A stretch of 41,682 bases of DNA from a virus (IMGVR_UViG_3300044808_000007:1-41682), one strand, 5' to 3'; positions 7,655 through 14,566 are shown, counted from the first letter of the stretch. Notes: generated by a model not told the origin, from the sequence alone. Made by a program: numbers and translations.

Positions 7655-7948
7655 CTAGGGACAGAACTCGCGCACCGCTTCGAGGGTGCCCGGTTGGCTC
7701 GCGCGGGTGACCCGGAGCCGCCGGATCTCATCCGCAAGCGGCCCCCACTCCTTGTCCTCCGATGCTGCGGATCGTGCCTTGGCTTCTGCTCTCGCCAGTT
7801 CGGTCGACACCGCTTCGCCAAGGTCGGCAGCGTTCGCGACTGTCTTCTCCACGATGGCGCACGCTTCCAGTGCGTCGGCCCGGCCGTTCTTGCCGTCGCC
7901 GCCGCACGCGGTCAGGAGCAGAGCGAGTGCCAGCGCGATCCTCCGCAC
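7655..7948 (-). CDS. Small lipoprotein, superinfection-exclusion candidate
   Basis: The 97-aa protein has a short basic N-terminus, a hydrophobic run and the lipobox LLTAC with Cys15. It should therefore be exported and lipid-anchored outside the membrane. Residues 25-97 are helical and charged, with a second Cys near the end (REFCP). It starts nine bases after the integrase stop on the same strand, so it is probably expressed with the lysogeny genes. Prophage-expressed lipoproteins often block later infections. No specific family is recognised, so this role is inference from place and export signal. Confidence 0.78.
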   Translation of the reverse strand: MRRIALALALLLTACGGDGKNGRADALEACAIVEKTVANAADLGEAVSTELARAEAKARSAASEDKEWGPLADEIRRLRVTRASQPGTLEAVREFCP

Positions 7949-7957
7949 CGCAAAAGG

Positions 7958-8779
7958 CTAGACCGAAAGCTGGACCACGACGTCGCCTGCGTGACTCTGG
8001 TCCCACGCGGCGTAGATGGCGGTCGTTCTGGGGTCGGCGTGGCCCATCAGCTCCTGCGTCAACCGCAGGTCATGGGAGAGTGCGTAGATGCGCGAGCCGA
8101 AGTAGTGCCGCCCCTGGTGCCCGGTCGCCTCGATGGAGAGGGAGCGCAGGTAGTCGGCGATGACCCGAGAGACGTGCGCCGCCGAGATGTGGTTCCCCTT
8201 CCGGTTCGCCCACAGCCACCCGCGCGCCGGCAGACCGAATACCCGCAGCGCCGCGAGCACTTCAGGGTGCAGGGGGACGGTGCGTTGGTGGCCGCCTTTC
8301 CCCATGACGATGAGCAGCGGCGGGTCGGTGCTGTCCAGTATGTGGGAGCGGTCGAGCCCAGCAATCTCCATCGCCCGGAGCCCCTCGAACGCGGCCAGCA
8401 GGAGCCACGCCTTCATCCTCGGGTCGGCCTTTTCCACAGCGATGCGGAGGTCGTCCTGGTCCATCGGCCGTGGAAGCTGGCGGGGCAGACGCGGCCGGTG
8501 GAGGCGGGCCGTGGGGTCGGCGTCGGTGTGGCCTTCGAGGATGGCCCACTGGTAGAAGCAGGCAAGGTTGCAGACGTGCCAGTACCGGGTTTTGGCGCCG
8601 ACTCCACGCTCGTCTAACCAAGTATCAACGTCGGCTTTGGCTGCATCGAACAGCCGTCGGTCGTCTAGGAAACGCGAGAATGCGTGCAGTGAGCAACCGC
8701 GATGACGGACACTGCGGTCAATGTGCCCCCGCCGTCTCTGGTCCGCCTGGTAGTCACGGATGAGGTCTTCATCTGACAC
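7958..8779 (-). CDS. int: Tyrosine integrase
   Basis: The 273-aa site-specific recombinase integrates and excises the genome by strand exchange through a 3'-phosphotyrosine. Residues 1-100 form the SAM-like core-binding domain (YQWAILEGHTDADPT). The catalytic set is complete: Arg135 (FEGLRAMEIAGL), Lys161 (GKGGHQR), His221 and Arg224 (HQGRHYF), His247 (LMGHADPRTT) and Tyr256 (AIYAAWD). No arm-type N-terminal domain of the lambda kind is obvious and the length is short, as in compact actinophage integrases. It lies 23 bases after the repressor on the same strand. attP could not be located by eye. Confidence 0.95.
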   Translation of the reverse strand: MSDEDLIRDYQADQRRRGHIDRSVRHRGCSLHAFSRFLDDRRLFDAAKADVDTWLDERGVGAKTRYWHVCNLACFYQWAILEGHTDADPTARLHRPRLPRQLPRPMDQDDLRIAVEKADPRMKAWLLLAAFEGLRAMEIAGLDRSHILDSTDPPLLIVMGKGGHQRTVPLHPEVLAALRVFGLPARGWLWANRKGNHISAAHVSRVIADYLRSLSIEATGHQGRHYFGSRIYALSHDLRLTQELMGHADPRTTAIYAAWDQSHAGDVVVQLSV

Positions 8780-8802
8780 AGACTGTCCGGAGTCTGACCG
8801 AT

Positions 8803-9138
8803 TCAGGCACTTCGCGCTAGCGGTAAAACATGGATTCCACTCGGTGAGACTGTGAAGTCATAGGCCGGAGTCATGTCGTCAAGGAGCAACGATGACTGCC
8901 ACGCATAAGTACTGCTAACTGTTCCAGCAAGCCATCCATAGTCGAACCCTGTCGCCTCGGCCCAGTGGCGGATGTGGGTCAACCTGGGGCCGGGAGCGTG
9001 GTCCTTCTCCCACTGGGACACGAGCGGCCGGCTCACGCCGAGTACCTCAGCGATCGCCTGCTGGCTCATCCCCGCTCGGTTGCGGGCTATCGCCAGCCGT
9101 TCCCCGAGGGTCAGTTCGGGAACCATTGCTGTAGCCAT
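8803..9138 (-). CDS. Cro/CI-type helix-turn-helix repressor (probable immunity repressor)
   Basis: The 111-aa protein begins at ATG 9138 with a strong AGGAGGTGACG ribosome site; a longer frame from 9159 lacks one. Residues 10-65 form an HTH_XRE domain (LTLGERLAIARNRAGMSQQ, then IAEVLGVSRPLVSQWE). The C-terminal part has no peptidase or known dimerisation motif. It is transcribed away from the early operon and directly toward the integrase, so it is the best candidate for the lysogenic repressor. Promoter-like hexamers lie upstream (9169-9197). Role is inferred from family and place. Confidence 0.88.
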   Translation of the reverse strand: MATAMVPELTLGERLAIARNRAGMSQQAIAEVLGVSRPLVSQWEKDHAPGPRLTHIRHWAEATGFDYGWLAGTVSSTYAWQSSLLLDDMTPAYDFTVSPSGIHVLPLARSA

Positions 9139-9168
9139 CGTCACCTCCTCTCGCTGCACGTAGTGGGC

Positions 9169-9197
9169 ACCTTACGACAGACGCTGCATTTGCACAA
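9169..9197 (-). promoter_or_regulatory. Predicted leftward promoter for repressor and integrase
   Basis: On the minus strand TTGTGC (9197-9192) and TAAGGT (9174-9169) are 17 bases apart. The predicted start near 9162 gives a leader of about 24 bases before ATG 9138. Confidence 0.55.
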
Positions 9198-9199
9198 CC

Positions 9200-9208
9200 T
9201 GTGGATAA
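9200..9208 (-). promoter_or_regulatory. Perfect DnaA-box match in the immunity intergenic region
   Basis: TGTGGATAA is the exact complement of TTATCCACA, the strong bacterial DnaA box. It lies between the -35 elements of the two divergent predicted promoters. A chance exact match is possible in 41 kb; the location makes it worth noting. Confidence 0.4.
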
Positions 9209-9216
9209 GACTACGC

Positions 9217-9246
9217 TTGCAGTCGCTACCTAACATCTGCTAGAAC
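9217..9246 (+). promoter_or_regulatory. Predicted early rightward promoter
   Basis: TTGCAG (9217-9222) and TAGAAC (9241-9246) are separated by 18 bases. Transcription would begin at about 9252-9254, at or just before the GTG at 9254, so the mRNA would be leaderless. Leaderless messages are common in actinobacteria. Confidence 0.5.
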
Positions 9247-9264
9247 GGGCTACGTGCGTAGCCC
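9247..9264. promoter_or_regulatory. Inverted repeat enclosing the first early start codon (operator candidate)
   Basis: GGGCTACG-TG-CGTAGCCC is a perfect 8-bp inverted repeat. GTG 9254 lies at its centre and the predicted transcription start falls inside it. It could be a repressor operator, or an RNA hairpin hiding the start codon. Confidence 0.5.
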
Positions 9265-9439
9265 CGAGTCGCTTTTGACCACCAAGCAGGTTGCGGACCT
9301 GTTCCACGTCTCCCCGTCGTCCGTCTCCCGCTGGGTCAAGGCCCACCGGCTGGAGGCCATCCGAACCCCCGGCGGAGGATTGCGGTTCCGCGTCGAGGAC
9401 GTGAGCGCGTTCCTCAAGCGCGAGGGGAGCGCCGCGTGA
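9254..9439 (+). CDS. BldC/MerR-type HTH protein (Xis- or Cro-like)
   Basis: The 61-aa protein starts at GTG. Nearly the whole length is one excisionase-type winged helix: LLTTKQVADLFHVSPSSVSRW, then LEAIRTPGGGLRFRVEDVSAFL, where the RTPGGxxRF wing is characteristic of BldC-like DNA binders. It is the first gene of the early operon and divergent from the repressor. It may be the recombination directionality factor, a Cro-like switch, or both. No Shine-Dalgarno precedes it, in line with a leaderless start. Confidence 0.85.
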   Translation: MRSPESLLTTKQVADLFHVSPSSVSRWVKAHRLEAIRTPGGGLRFRVEDVSAFLKREGSAA

Positions 9440-9756
9440 GCACCTGCTCGGTCGGCGGCTGCGACCGGCCAGCGCACAGGCGCGGCTGGTGCGACACGCA
9501 CTACGCGCGCTGGTGGTCGACCGGCGACGTCCGTGCCGACGTGCCGGTTGGTGGCTTCCCGCCGTACCGGCCCCACACCTGCCGGGGGTGCGAGGTCAAT
9601 CCCTGGTTCCACCGTGCGCCGCGGTGCCCGCGCGGTCACGGTCCCGACTTCGTCCTGCTCCTGACCACGCGCGACGGCGTGGAGTTGTGGAACTGCATCG
9701 AGCCGGGGTGCTCGGGGCGGTACTTCACCGCTGAGGTTGCCGAGGCCGCGGCATGA
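9436..9756 (+). CDS. Zinc-ribbon protein of unknown function
   Basis: The 106-aa protein starts at GTG overlapping the previous stop. The N-terminus CSVGGCDRPAHRRGWCDTHYARWWSTGDV is a CxxxxC...CxxHYxRW zinc motif also seen at the front of phage HNH proteins, but no HNH core follows. Further cysteine pairs (CRGCEVNPW, CPRGHG, CIEPGC) suggest at least two metal sites. Probably a nucleic-acid-binding accessory protein; no specific function is claimed. Confidence 0.75.
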   Translation: MSTCSVGGCDRPAHRRGWCDTHYARWWSTGDVRADVPVGGFPPYRPHTCRGCEVNPWFHRAPRCPRGHGPDFVLLLTTRDGVELWNCIEPGCSGRYFTAEVAEAAA

Positions 9757-10730
9757 GTCTCGTGAACGTCGAGACGGGCGCGGTCGAGCCGATCCCCGGC
9801 CAGTTGTCGGTGACCGGGCTCGCCCTGCCGACGGACCTGGAGTACCCCGAGTGGGAGCGCGTCGGCCAGACCCTGCTGTCGATGGGCAAGAGCGTCATGT
9901 GGTGGATCGGGGACTGGTGGCGGTTCGGCGAGCAGTCCTACGGCGAGCGTGCGTCCCAGGCGCTTGAGAGCGCGTACGAGTTCGGGACCTGGGCCAACGC
10001 TGGCTGGGTCTGTGGCGCGGTTGGAACTTCACGGCGCCGTGAAGTTCTTTCCTTCTCCCACCACCAGGAGGTAGCGCCACTCAAGCCCGAGGAGCAGGAG
10101 AAGTTCCTGGACCTCGCTGAGGACGAGGGGCTCTCGACACGGGAGCTACGCCAACGGGTCAAGCAGTACCGCGCGTCGCTCCGTCACGGTGACTTCGCCG
10201 ATCCCGGCTCAACGCTTGGCACGTTCGGCGTTCTGTACGCCGACCCGCCCTGGCGTTACGAGCACGCCGAGCCGACGCGCGCGGTGGAGAACAACTACCC
10301 GACGTTGAGCCTCGATGAGATCAAGGCCCTCTACGTCCCCGCCGCAGATGACGCCGTGCTGTTCATGTGGGCCACGAGCCCGAAGCTGTCCGAGTCGATG
10401 GAAGTCCTCGACGCGTGGGACTTCAACTACCGCACCTGCATGGTCTGGGTGAAGGCCGACGAGGAGACAGGCAAGCAGCACATCGGCATGGGCTACTACG
10501 CCCGTCAGCAACACGAGCTGCTGCTGATCGCCAAGCGTGGCGAGCCGCCCGCACCCGAGGTGCAGAACCGTCCGTCGTCCGTCGTCACTGCTCCCCGAAC
10601 GGAGCACTCGGCCAAGCCGGTCGAGTTCTACGACCTGATCGAGCGCATGTATCCCGGACACCAGTACGTCGAGCTGTTCGCCCGCGGGCTCGACCGGCCG
10701 AACTGGACCGGCTGGGGGAACCAGGCGTGA
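9753..10730 (+). CDS. MT-A70 adenine methyltransferase fused to an LmbU-like N-terminal domain
   Basis: The 325-aa protein starts at ATG overlapping the upstream stop. Residues 150-325 form an MT-A70 methyltransferase: GVLYADPPWRYE (catalytic DPPW, residues 164-167), VLFMWATSPKL, RQQHELLLIAKRG and AKPVEFYDLIERMYPGHQYVELFAR. It would put a methyl group on adenine N6 in DNA. Residues 20-145 (ALPTDLEYPEWERVGQTLLSM, WWIGDWWRFGEQSYGER, SRRREVLSFSHHQEVAPL, GLSTRELRQRV) resemble the LmbU family of actinobacterial regulators and may give DNA recognition. It could protect phage DNA from restriction or mark it for replication. The next gene is a nuclease candidate. Confidence 0.85.
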   Translation: MSLVNVETGAVEPIPGQLSVTGLALPTDLEYPEWERVGQTLLSMGKSVMWWIGDWWRFGEQSYGERASQALESAYEFGTWANAGWVCGAVGTSRRREVLSFSHHQEVAPLKPEEQEKFLDLAEDEGLSTRELRQRVKQYRASLRHGDFADPGSTLGTFGVLYADPPWRYEHAEPTRAVENNYPTLSLDEIKALYVPAADDAVLFMWATSPKLSESMEVLDAWDFNYRTCMVWVKADEETGKQHIGMGYYARQQHELLLIAKRGEPPAPEVQNRPSSVVTAPRTEHSAKPVEFYDLIERMYPGHQYVELFARGLDRPNWTGWGNQA

Positions 10731-11278
10731 CCGTCCACACCTTCGACGCGGCGACGTCGAACAAGCACGACACCCACGACTGGTGGCCGACGCTCTACCA
10801 GCGAGCGTTCCCCCGGTACACGACCCATGACCTCGTCTCCGACGTCACCTTGCAGAAGGCCGGGATAGACCACCGTCTCCACCTGTCCGGCGGCGGCGAA
10901 CTGCTCGTCGACTGCAAGTGCCGGTGCCAGTCCAAGACGTGGCACGACGACCTCTTGGTCGAGGTGTGGTCCGACCGCGAGCGCAGCGTCGCCGGCTGGG
11001 CACGCAAGCCCCTCCGCTGCCACTACGTAGCCTATGCCTGGCCGCAGTTCCAAGTCGGGTTCGTCATTCCGTTCCACCTGTTGCAGCGTGCCTACGAGCG
11101 CAACAAGGACGCGTGGAAGGAGGCCACCGAGCAGCAGGGGAGTGGCTTCCGGGTGGTCGACGCCGACAACGGCTCCTACACGACCAGAAGCGTGGCGGTG
11201 CCCCTTGAACGCCTGATGGCGGACGTGGCCGAGGCCATGACCGTCTACTTCACCGAGGACGCGGAGCCGTTCGCATGA
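10727..11278 (+). CDS. Predicted PD-(D/E)XK nuclease
   Basis: The 183-aa protein starts at GTG in a GTGA overlap with the methylase. The core reads VTLQKAGIDHRLHLSGG, then ELLVDCKCR: an Asp on an early strand and a D-x-K on the next strand, as in PD-(D/E)XK nucleases, with Arg after the Lys. A following acidic segment (DDLLVEVWSD) is also usual. Possible jobs are trimming ends for the annealing protein downstream or cutting host DNA. The tight coupling with the methylase also recalls restriction-modification order. Assignment rests on the short motif. Confidence 0.55.
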   Translation: MTVHTFDAATSNKHDTHDWWPTLYQRAFPRYTTHDLVSDVTLQKAGIDHRLHLSGGGELLVDCKCRCQSKTWHDDLLVEVWSDRERSVAGWARKPLRCHYVAYAWPQFQVGFVIPFHLLQRAYERNKDAWKEATEQQGSGFRVVDADNGSYTTRSVAVPLERLMADVAEAMTVYFTEDAEPFA

Positions 11279-11475
11279 CCGCGTGCTCCGTGAACTACTG
11301 CTCGGCTCCCGTCAAGAGCGAGAACCTCTGCCAACTCCACTGGGCCGTCGAGCAGTACGTCGAGACGCCGAACGTGGACGACGCTCACCTGCTCCTCGCG
11401 CGGCTGGCTTACGTCGGCCCGGACAGCGACGTCGGGCAGTCCACCTCCGACGACAGTGGGTGGGGGCCAGCGTGA
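11275..11475 (+). CDS. Small cysteine-rich protein
   Basis: The 66-aa protein starts at ATG in an ATGA overlap. The N-terminal CSVNYCSAPVKSENLCQLHW repeats the C-x4-C...C-x2-H zinc pattern seen in the 106-aa protein at 9436. The rest is acidic and of low complexity. Function unknown. Confidence 0.65.
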   Translation: MTACSVNYCSAPVKSENLCQLHWAVEQYVETPNVDDAHLLLARLAYVGPDSDVGQSTSDDSGWGPA

Positions 11476-11768
11476 TCGAGCCCATCACCGAATCGGTGCT
11501 CGCCTCCCGGCTTGAGCGACAGATTCGGCAGCACCCGCTCCGCTCGGCCCGCCACCTGGCCGACCTCGACCGCATGTTGGAGCGCAAGGCCGAGTTGGTC
11601 TACGAGCGCAACATTCGCAACGGACTCTTGGCCGCGTTCGAGCGTCTCGGCCGCTGCTCGCACTGCGGCAAGGAGTTGAGCAACCCGAAGTCGGTTGACC
11701 GCGGCGTCGGTGCCACCTGCCAGAAGCGCATCGCCGAAGCAGCTCGTAGGCGGGAGGCGCTCGCATGA
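11472..11768 (+). CDS. DUF6011-like zinc protein
   Basis: The 98-aa protein starts at GTG overlapping the previous stop. A helical N-terminal part (SARHLADLDRMLERKAELVYERN) is followed by RCSHCGKELSNPKSVDRGVGATCQ, the short treble-clef pattern of DUF6011 (CxxCGxxLxxPxSxxxGxGxxC), often found in actinophage early proteins. Role unknown. Confidence 0.7.
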   Translation: MIEPITESVLASRLERQIRQHPLRSARHLADLDRMLERKAELVYERNIRNGLLAAFERLGRCSHCGKELSNPKSVDRGVGATCQKRIAEAARRREALA

Positions 11769-11923
11769 ACCTCACCCCCGCCGAGGTCCGCATGTTGGTC
11801 GAGCGAATCCGCGAGGCGGCCGGCGGCGAGAAGGCGTTCGGCCGTCTCACCCTGGCTGAGGTCGTGACGCGGTACCGCGAGGCGAAGTGGCGGTATCTCG
11901 GTGAACGGAAGTTGACGGCATGA
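11765..11923 (+). CDS. Small helical protein, 52 aa
   Basis: It starts at ATG overlapping the preceding stop and ends overlapping the next start, so it is part of an unbroken coupled series. The sequence is basic and helical (LTPAEVRMLVERIREAAGG, LAEVVTRYREAKWRYL). No family recognised. Confidence 0.6.
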   Translation: MNLTPAEVRMLVERIREAAGGEKAFGRLTLAEVVTRYREAKWRYLGERKLTA

Positions 11924-12156
11924 CCGTCGTCCCCGACTCCTGCCCCGATTGCGGCCAGCCAATCGAGTCCTTCGCCCTGTGGGACTGGCACATGAAGGTC
12001 GACCACGGTCGGGATTACGAGCCCTGCGACTACTGCGGGCAGTGGGACGACGAGCCGACCTACTTCGGTCACGGCGGCTGGCTGCACGAGCGGTGCTCGG
12101 ACGAACTCGCTTCTGAGGCAGCGCGGGCGTATATGGAAGGCCGGGAGTCGGCGTGA
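11920..12156 (+). CDS. Zinc-finger protein, 78 aa
   Basis: The N-terminal CPDCGQPIESFALWDWHMKVDH is a CxxC...HxxxxH finger, and CDYCGQWDDEPTYFGHGGWLHERC is a second metal site. It overlaps both neighbours by four bases. Probably binds DNA or protein; function unknown. Confidence 0.7.
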   Translation: MTVVPDSCPDCGQPIESFALWDWHMKVDHGRDYEPCDYCGQWDDEPTYFGHGGWLHERCSDELASEAARAYMEGRESA

Positions 12157-12299
12157 GGCACCGCTGCCAGCCGGCCGACCTGACCTACACCGCGCGCTAC
12201 GTCGCCTGCTCCCGCTGCCACCAACGTTGGGAGTGGCACGGCGTCCCTGACGGTTGGGTCTCCAACCCCCGGCTCGGTCCCGCGAGGTGGGGCCGGTGA
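12153..12299 (+). CDS. Small CxxC protein, 48 aa
   Basis: It starts at GTG overlapping the upstream stop and ends overlapping the annealing-protein start. It has a CSRCHQRWEW motif and an extra Cys near residue 5, enough for one zinc site. No function assigned. Confidence 0.6.
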   Translation: MRHRCQPADLTYTARYVACSRCHQRWEWHGVPDGWVSNPRLGPARWGR

Positions 12300-13279
12300 C
12301 CGACCAGCTCACCGTCCACCAGGCCGTCGCCCGGATCATCAAGGAAATGCCCGCGGTCCCCAAGGGCCAGGAAAACAAGGAGCAGGGGTACAAGTTCCGG
12401 GGGATCGACGACGTCCTTGCTGTCGCCCGGCCCCTGCTCGGCAAGCACGGCGTCGTGATCGTGCCGAGCGTGGTGGAACGGCTCTACGCCACCCGGACGA
12501 CACGCAACGGCTACGTGCAGCATGAAGTCAACCTGCACGTCCGTTACACGATCTACGGCCCGACCGGAGACCAGATCGACGCTTCGACCTGGGGTGAGGG
12601 GACGGACTCCGGCGACAAGGCGACGAACAAGGCCATGACGGCGGCGTTCAAGTACCTGCTGTTCCAGCTCCTCGCCGTTGGCGGCGACGCCGACAGCGAC
12701 CACTCCACGCCGGAGCGGTCCGTCGCCGCTGTACCAGCCCCGACGAAGGCAGCTGTCCAAGCCGTGGCCGAGAGCGTCAAGAGCCAGCCCGAGTCCGTGA
12801 GAGACGCCGTCAAGGCTCGCATGGCCGAGGCGAACTTGAGCTTCACCAAGGGCTTGAGCCAACTCGACCTCGACACCATCACGGACTGGGTCACCGAGCT
12901 TTCAGAGACCGCAGGGGAGGGCGCTACTTCGGTAGCCGTTGAGTCCGCGCCCTCCCCTGTGCAACCTTCCGACGACGGGGTCCCTCGGCGCACCTCCGCA
13001 AGTGAGCCAACCCCCACCCCGTCGTCGGAACCTTCTGGCGGGGGTGACGCTGTCGGGGAAGTCGGCGTCACCCCCGCCGGTGACGACCCGGCCGCGCTGC
13101 TGGCGCTGGAGGAGACGCGCGCGCTGATCGCCCGGTTCAACGCGCTCGAGCTGGAGCCGAAGGCGGCGGCGCTCGGATTCAAGCGCTCCTTGGGCATATC
13201 CGATTGGTTCGCAGCTGACCCCGACGCGCTCGGCAAGCTCAAGGCCAAGGTCACTGAGTTGGAGGGGGTCGCGTCGTGA
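12296..13279 (+). CDS. ERF-family single-strand annealing protein
   Basis: The 327-aa protein starts at GTG overlapping the previous stop. Residues 1-145 match the ERF family: YKFRGIDDVLAVARPLLGKHG, VRYTIYGPTGDQ and the signature WGEGTDSGDKATNKAMTAAFKYLL. ERF proteins anneal complementary single strands in phage recombination, usually with an exonuclease. A Pro/Ser/Thr-rich linker (about residues 215-260) leads to a helical C-terminal domain. The nuclease candidate at 10727 and the NinG-like protein at 13733 are plausible partners. It forms the core of the recombination section of the early operon. Confidence 0.93.
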   Translation: MTDQLTVHQAVARIIKEMPAVPKGQENKEQGYKFRGIDDVLAVARPLLGKHGVVIVPSVVERLYATRTTRNGYVQHEVNLHVRYTIYGPTGDQIDASTWGEGTDSGDKATNKAMTAAFKYLLFQLLAVGGDADSDHSTPERSVAAVPAPTKAAVQAVAESVKSQPESVRDAVKARMAEANLSFTKGLSQLDLDTITDWVTELSETAGEGATSVAVESAPSPVQPSDDGVPRRTSASEPTPTPSSEPSGGGDAVGEVGVTPAGDDPAALLALEETRALIARFNALELEPKAAALGFKRSLGISDWFAADPDALGKLKAKVTELEGVAS

Positions 13280-13494
13280 CCGACTTCTGCCACCAGTGCT
13301 ACGGCCGGCGCTACGTCCACATCGACGGCAGGCGGGTGACGTGTACCTGTGTGGCCCTGGCGCCCTTCGACGATCTGCGACGGGGCCGGGCTATTGCGTG
13401 TGAGGAGTGCGGCGACGCCGAGGCGGGGCCGTGGCTTGTCCGTGACGGCCGGGTGCTGTGCGAGCAGTGTGACGGTGCGAAGGCGGCGTCGTGA
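13276..13494 (+). CDS. Zinc-ribbon protein, 72 aa
   Basis: It starts at GTG overlapping the ERF stop. It has CHQCYGRRYV...CTC and CEECGDAEAGPWLVRDGRVLCEQC, the second a clear four-Cys zinc ribbon. Possibly an accessory of the recombination genes on either side; unknown. Confidence 0.7.
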   Translation: MTDFCHQCYGRRYVHIDGRRVTCTCVALAPFDDLRRGRAIACEECGDAEAGPWLVRDGRVLCEQCDGAKAAS

Positions 13495-13736
13495 CCTTCC
13501 AGACGCGACCCCGGTTCATTCGCACCCCGCCACCGCCGAAGGCGAAGGCTGCCCCGGCTCCCAAGCTGGAGCCCGTTGAGAGGGTCTACGCCGCTCCCGT
13601 CACTCAGTCCAAGGGTGCCCGGCAGTGGAAGGTCCGCGACGACTGTCCGACATGCGCCGCCAAGCGTGACCAGTTCGGCCGTCTAGAGGTTGGCCTGTGC
13701 GGGTCGTCCTGCTTAATGGCAAGGCCGAAGGCGTGA
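13491..13736 (+). CDS. Small protein with proline-rich N-terminus and CxxC pair
   Basis: The 81-aa protein starts at GTG overlapping the upstream stop. Residues 1-35 are rich in Pro, Ala and Lys, followed by DDCPTCAAKRDQFGRLEVGLCGSSC, a possible zinc site. It overlaps the NinG-like gene by four bases. No family recognised. Confidence 0.65.
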   Translation: MTFQTRPRFIRTPPPPKAKAAPAPKLEPVERVYAAPVTQSKGARQWKVRDDCPTCAAKRDQFGRLEVGLCGSSCLMARPKA

Positions 13737-14110
13737 AGGCCACGACATACGGCAAGGGTGCCCGTGGCCGCGCGACCCGGCTGCATTCGCTCCTGGTGCG
13801 TTCTAGGGGCCAATGCGAGGCGTGTGGCGGGACGAACAGCCTGCAGTGCGCGCACATCATCGGCCGTCGCTACGCAGCAACCCGAGCTGACGAGCGCAAC
13901 GCCTTCTGCTTGTGCGCCGGGTGCCACATGCGCTTCACCGAGCACCCCGACGAGTGGCTCGACTTCATCGACTCCACGATCGGGCGACCGGAGTACGACC
14001 GGCTCAAGGCCAAGGCCCAGACCGTCACCAAGACGAACGACGCCTTCTGGCTGGCCGAGTGCGCTCGTCTCTCTGCGCTGCTTGCTGAGACCGGGGGGAC
14101 GGCGGCATGA
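13733..14110 (+). CDS. NinG/Rap-like HNH recombination protein
   Basis: The 125-aa protein is taken from GTG 13733, which overlaps the previous stop like its neighbours; an upstream in-frame start at 13697 would overlap 40 bases. The core is GQCEACGGTNSLQCAHIIGRRYAATRADERNAFCLCAGCHMRFTEHP, a CxxC...H...CxxCH treble-clef HNH fold as in NinG/Rap. The tail is IDSTIGRPEYDRLKAKA. Lambda NinG is a junction-resolving nuclease in Red recombination. Its place just after an ERF annealing protein supports a recombination job. Confidence 0.82.
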   Translation: MKATTYGKGARGRATRLHSLLVRSRGQCEACGGTNSLQCAHIIGRRYAATRADERNAFCLCAGCHMRFTEHPDEWLDFIDSTIGRPEYDRLKAKAQTVTKTNDAFWLAECARLSALLAETGGTAA

Positions 14111-14316
14111 GGTGGCCGCTGCGACGGGCGATCCGCCTGAAGGTCATGCACATCCAGCCGGGGGACGTGGTGGTGCTGGAGTCCGACCGCCTGCTCTCTG
14201 CCGAGGCCGCAGTGCGACTGCGAGAGGCATGGCGAGCCTTCGCGGGCCTTGAGGGTGTCGACGTGATCGTCCTCGACGGCGTCAAGGCCAAAGCGATTCT
14301 GCGGAGGAAGCCGTGA
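14107..14316 (+). CDS. Small conserved-type early protein, 69 aa
   Basis: It starts at ATG overlapping the previous stop. The sequence VMHIQPGDVVVLESDRLLSAEAAVRL...VDVIVLDGVKAKAIL has a pattern met in many phage early proteins (PGDVVVL...LS.E, IVLDG). It suggests a compact alpha/beta fold of unknown function. Confidence 0.65.
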   Translation: MRWPLRRAIRLKVMHIQPGDVVVLESDRLLSAEAAVRLREAWRAFAGLEGVDVIVLDGVKAKAILRRKP

Positions 14317-14564
14317 GCCGCCGCCGGATCATCGACCACGACGAAGCAGTAGACGACGCCCGTAGGTGGAAGGCCGAAGCCGAACGCTTCGAGTCACAGG
14401 CGCGTCGATTGAAGGACCAGCTCGACCGAACGGTCATGGAGCACCACGCGGAGATGCGTGACCTGCAGCGGACGAACGAGCTCGTCATGCACTGGAACGC
14501 GGGCCTGGCGCTCGAGTTGTCCGCTGCCCGATTCGAACTCGACTCACAACGAGGAGACGCCTGA
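14313..14564 (+). CDS. Small coiled-coil protein, 83 aa
   Basis: It starts at GTG overlapping the previous stop. Residues 10-80 are one charged helix with heptad character (RRWKAEAERFESQARRLKDQ). No family or function recognised. Confidence 0.62.
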   Translation: MSRRRIIDHDEAVDDARRWKAEAERFESQARRLKDQLDRTVMEHHAEMRDLQRTNELVMHWNAGLALELSAARFELDSQRGDA

Positions 14565-14566
14565 CA

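Noticed and set aside
7576-7655. attP site in the gap after the spike gene
   Set aside because: Only the terminator stem is visible; no tRNA-like 3' end or other recognisable core supports an attachment site here.
5911-7821. Minus-strand open frame of 636 codons
   Set aside because: It is antisense to the beta-helix spike, has low-complexity Arg/Gly/Val-rich sequence without motifs and crosses the terminator; a high-G+C shadow frame.
9139-9159. Seven-residue N-terminal extension of the repressor
   Set aside because: The extension covers the AGGAGG ribosome site that serves ATG 9138.
13697-13735. Longer N-terminus for the NinG-like protein
   Set aside because: It would overlap the previous gene by 40 bases, whereas GTG 13733 gives the four-base overlap used throughout this operon.
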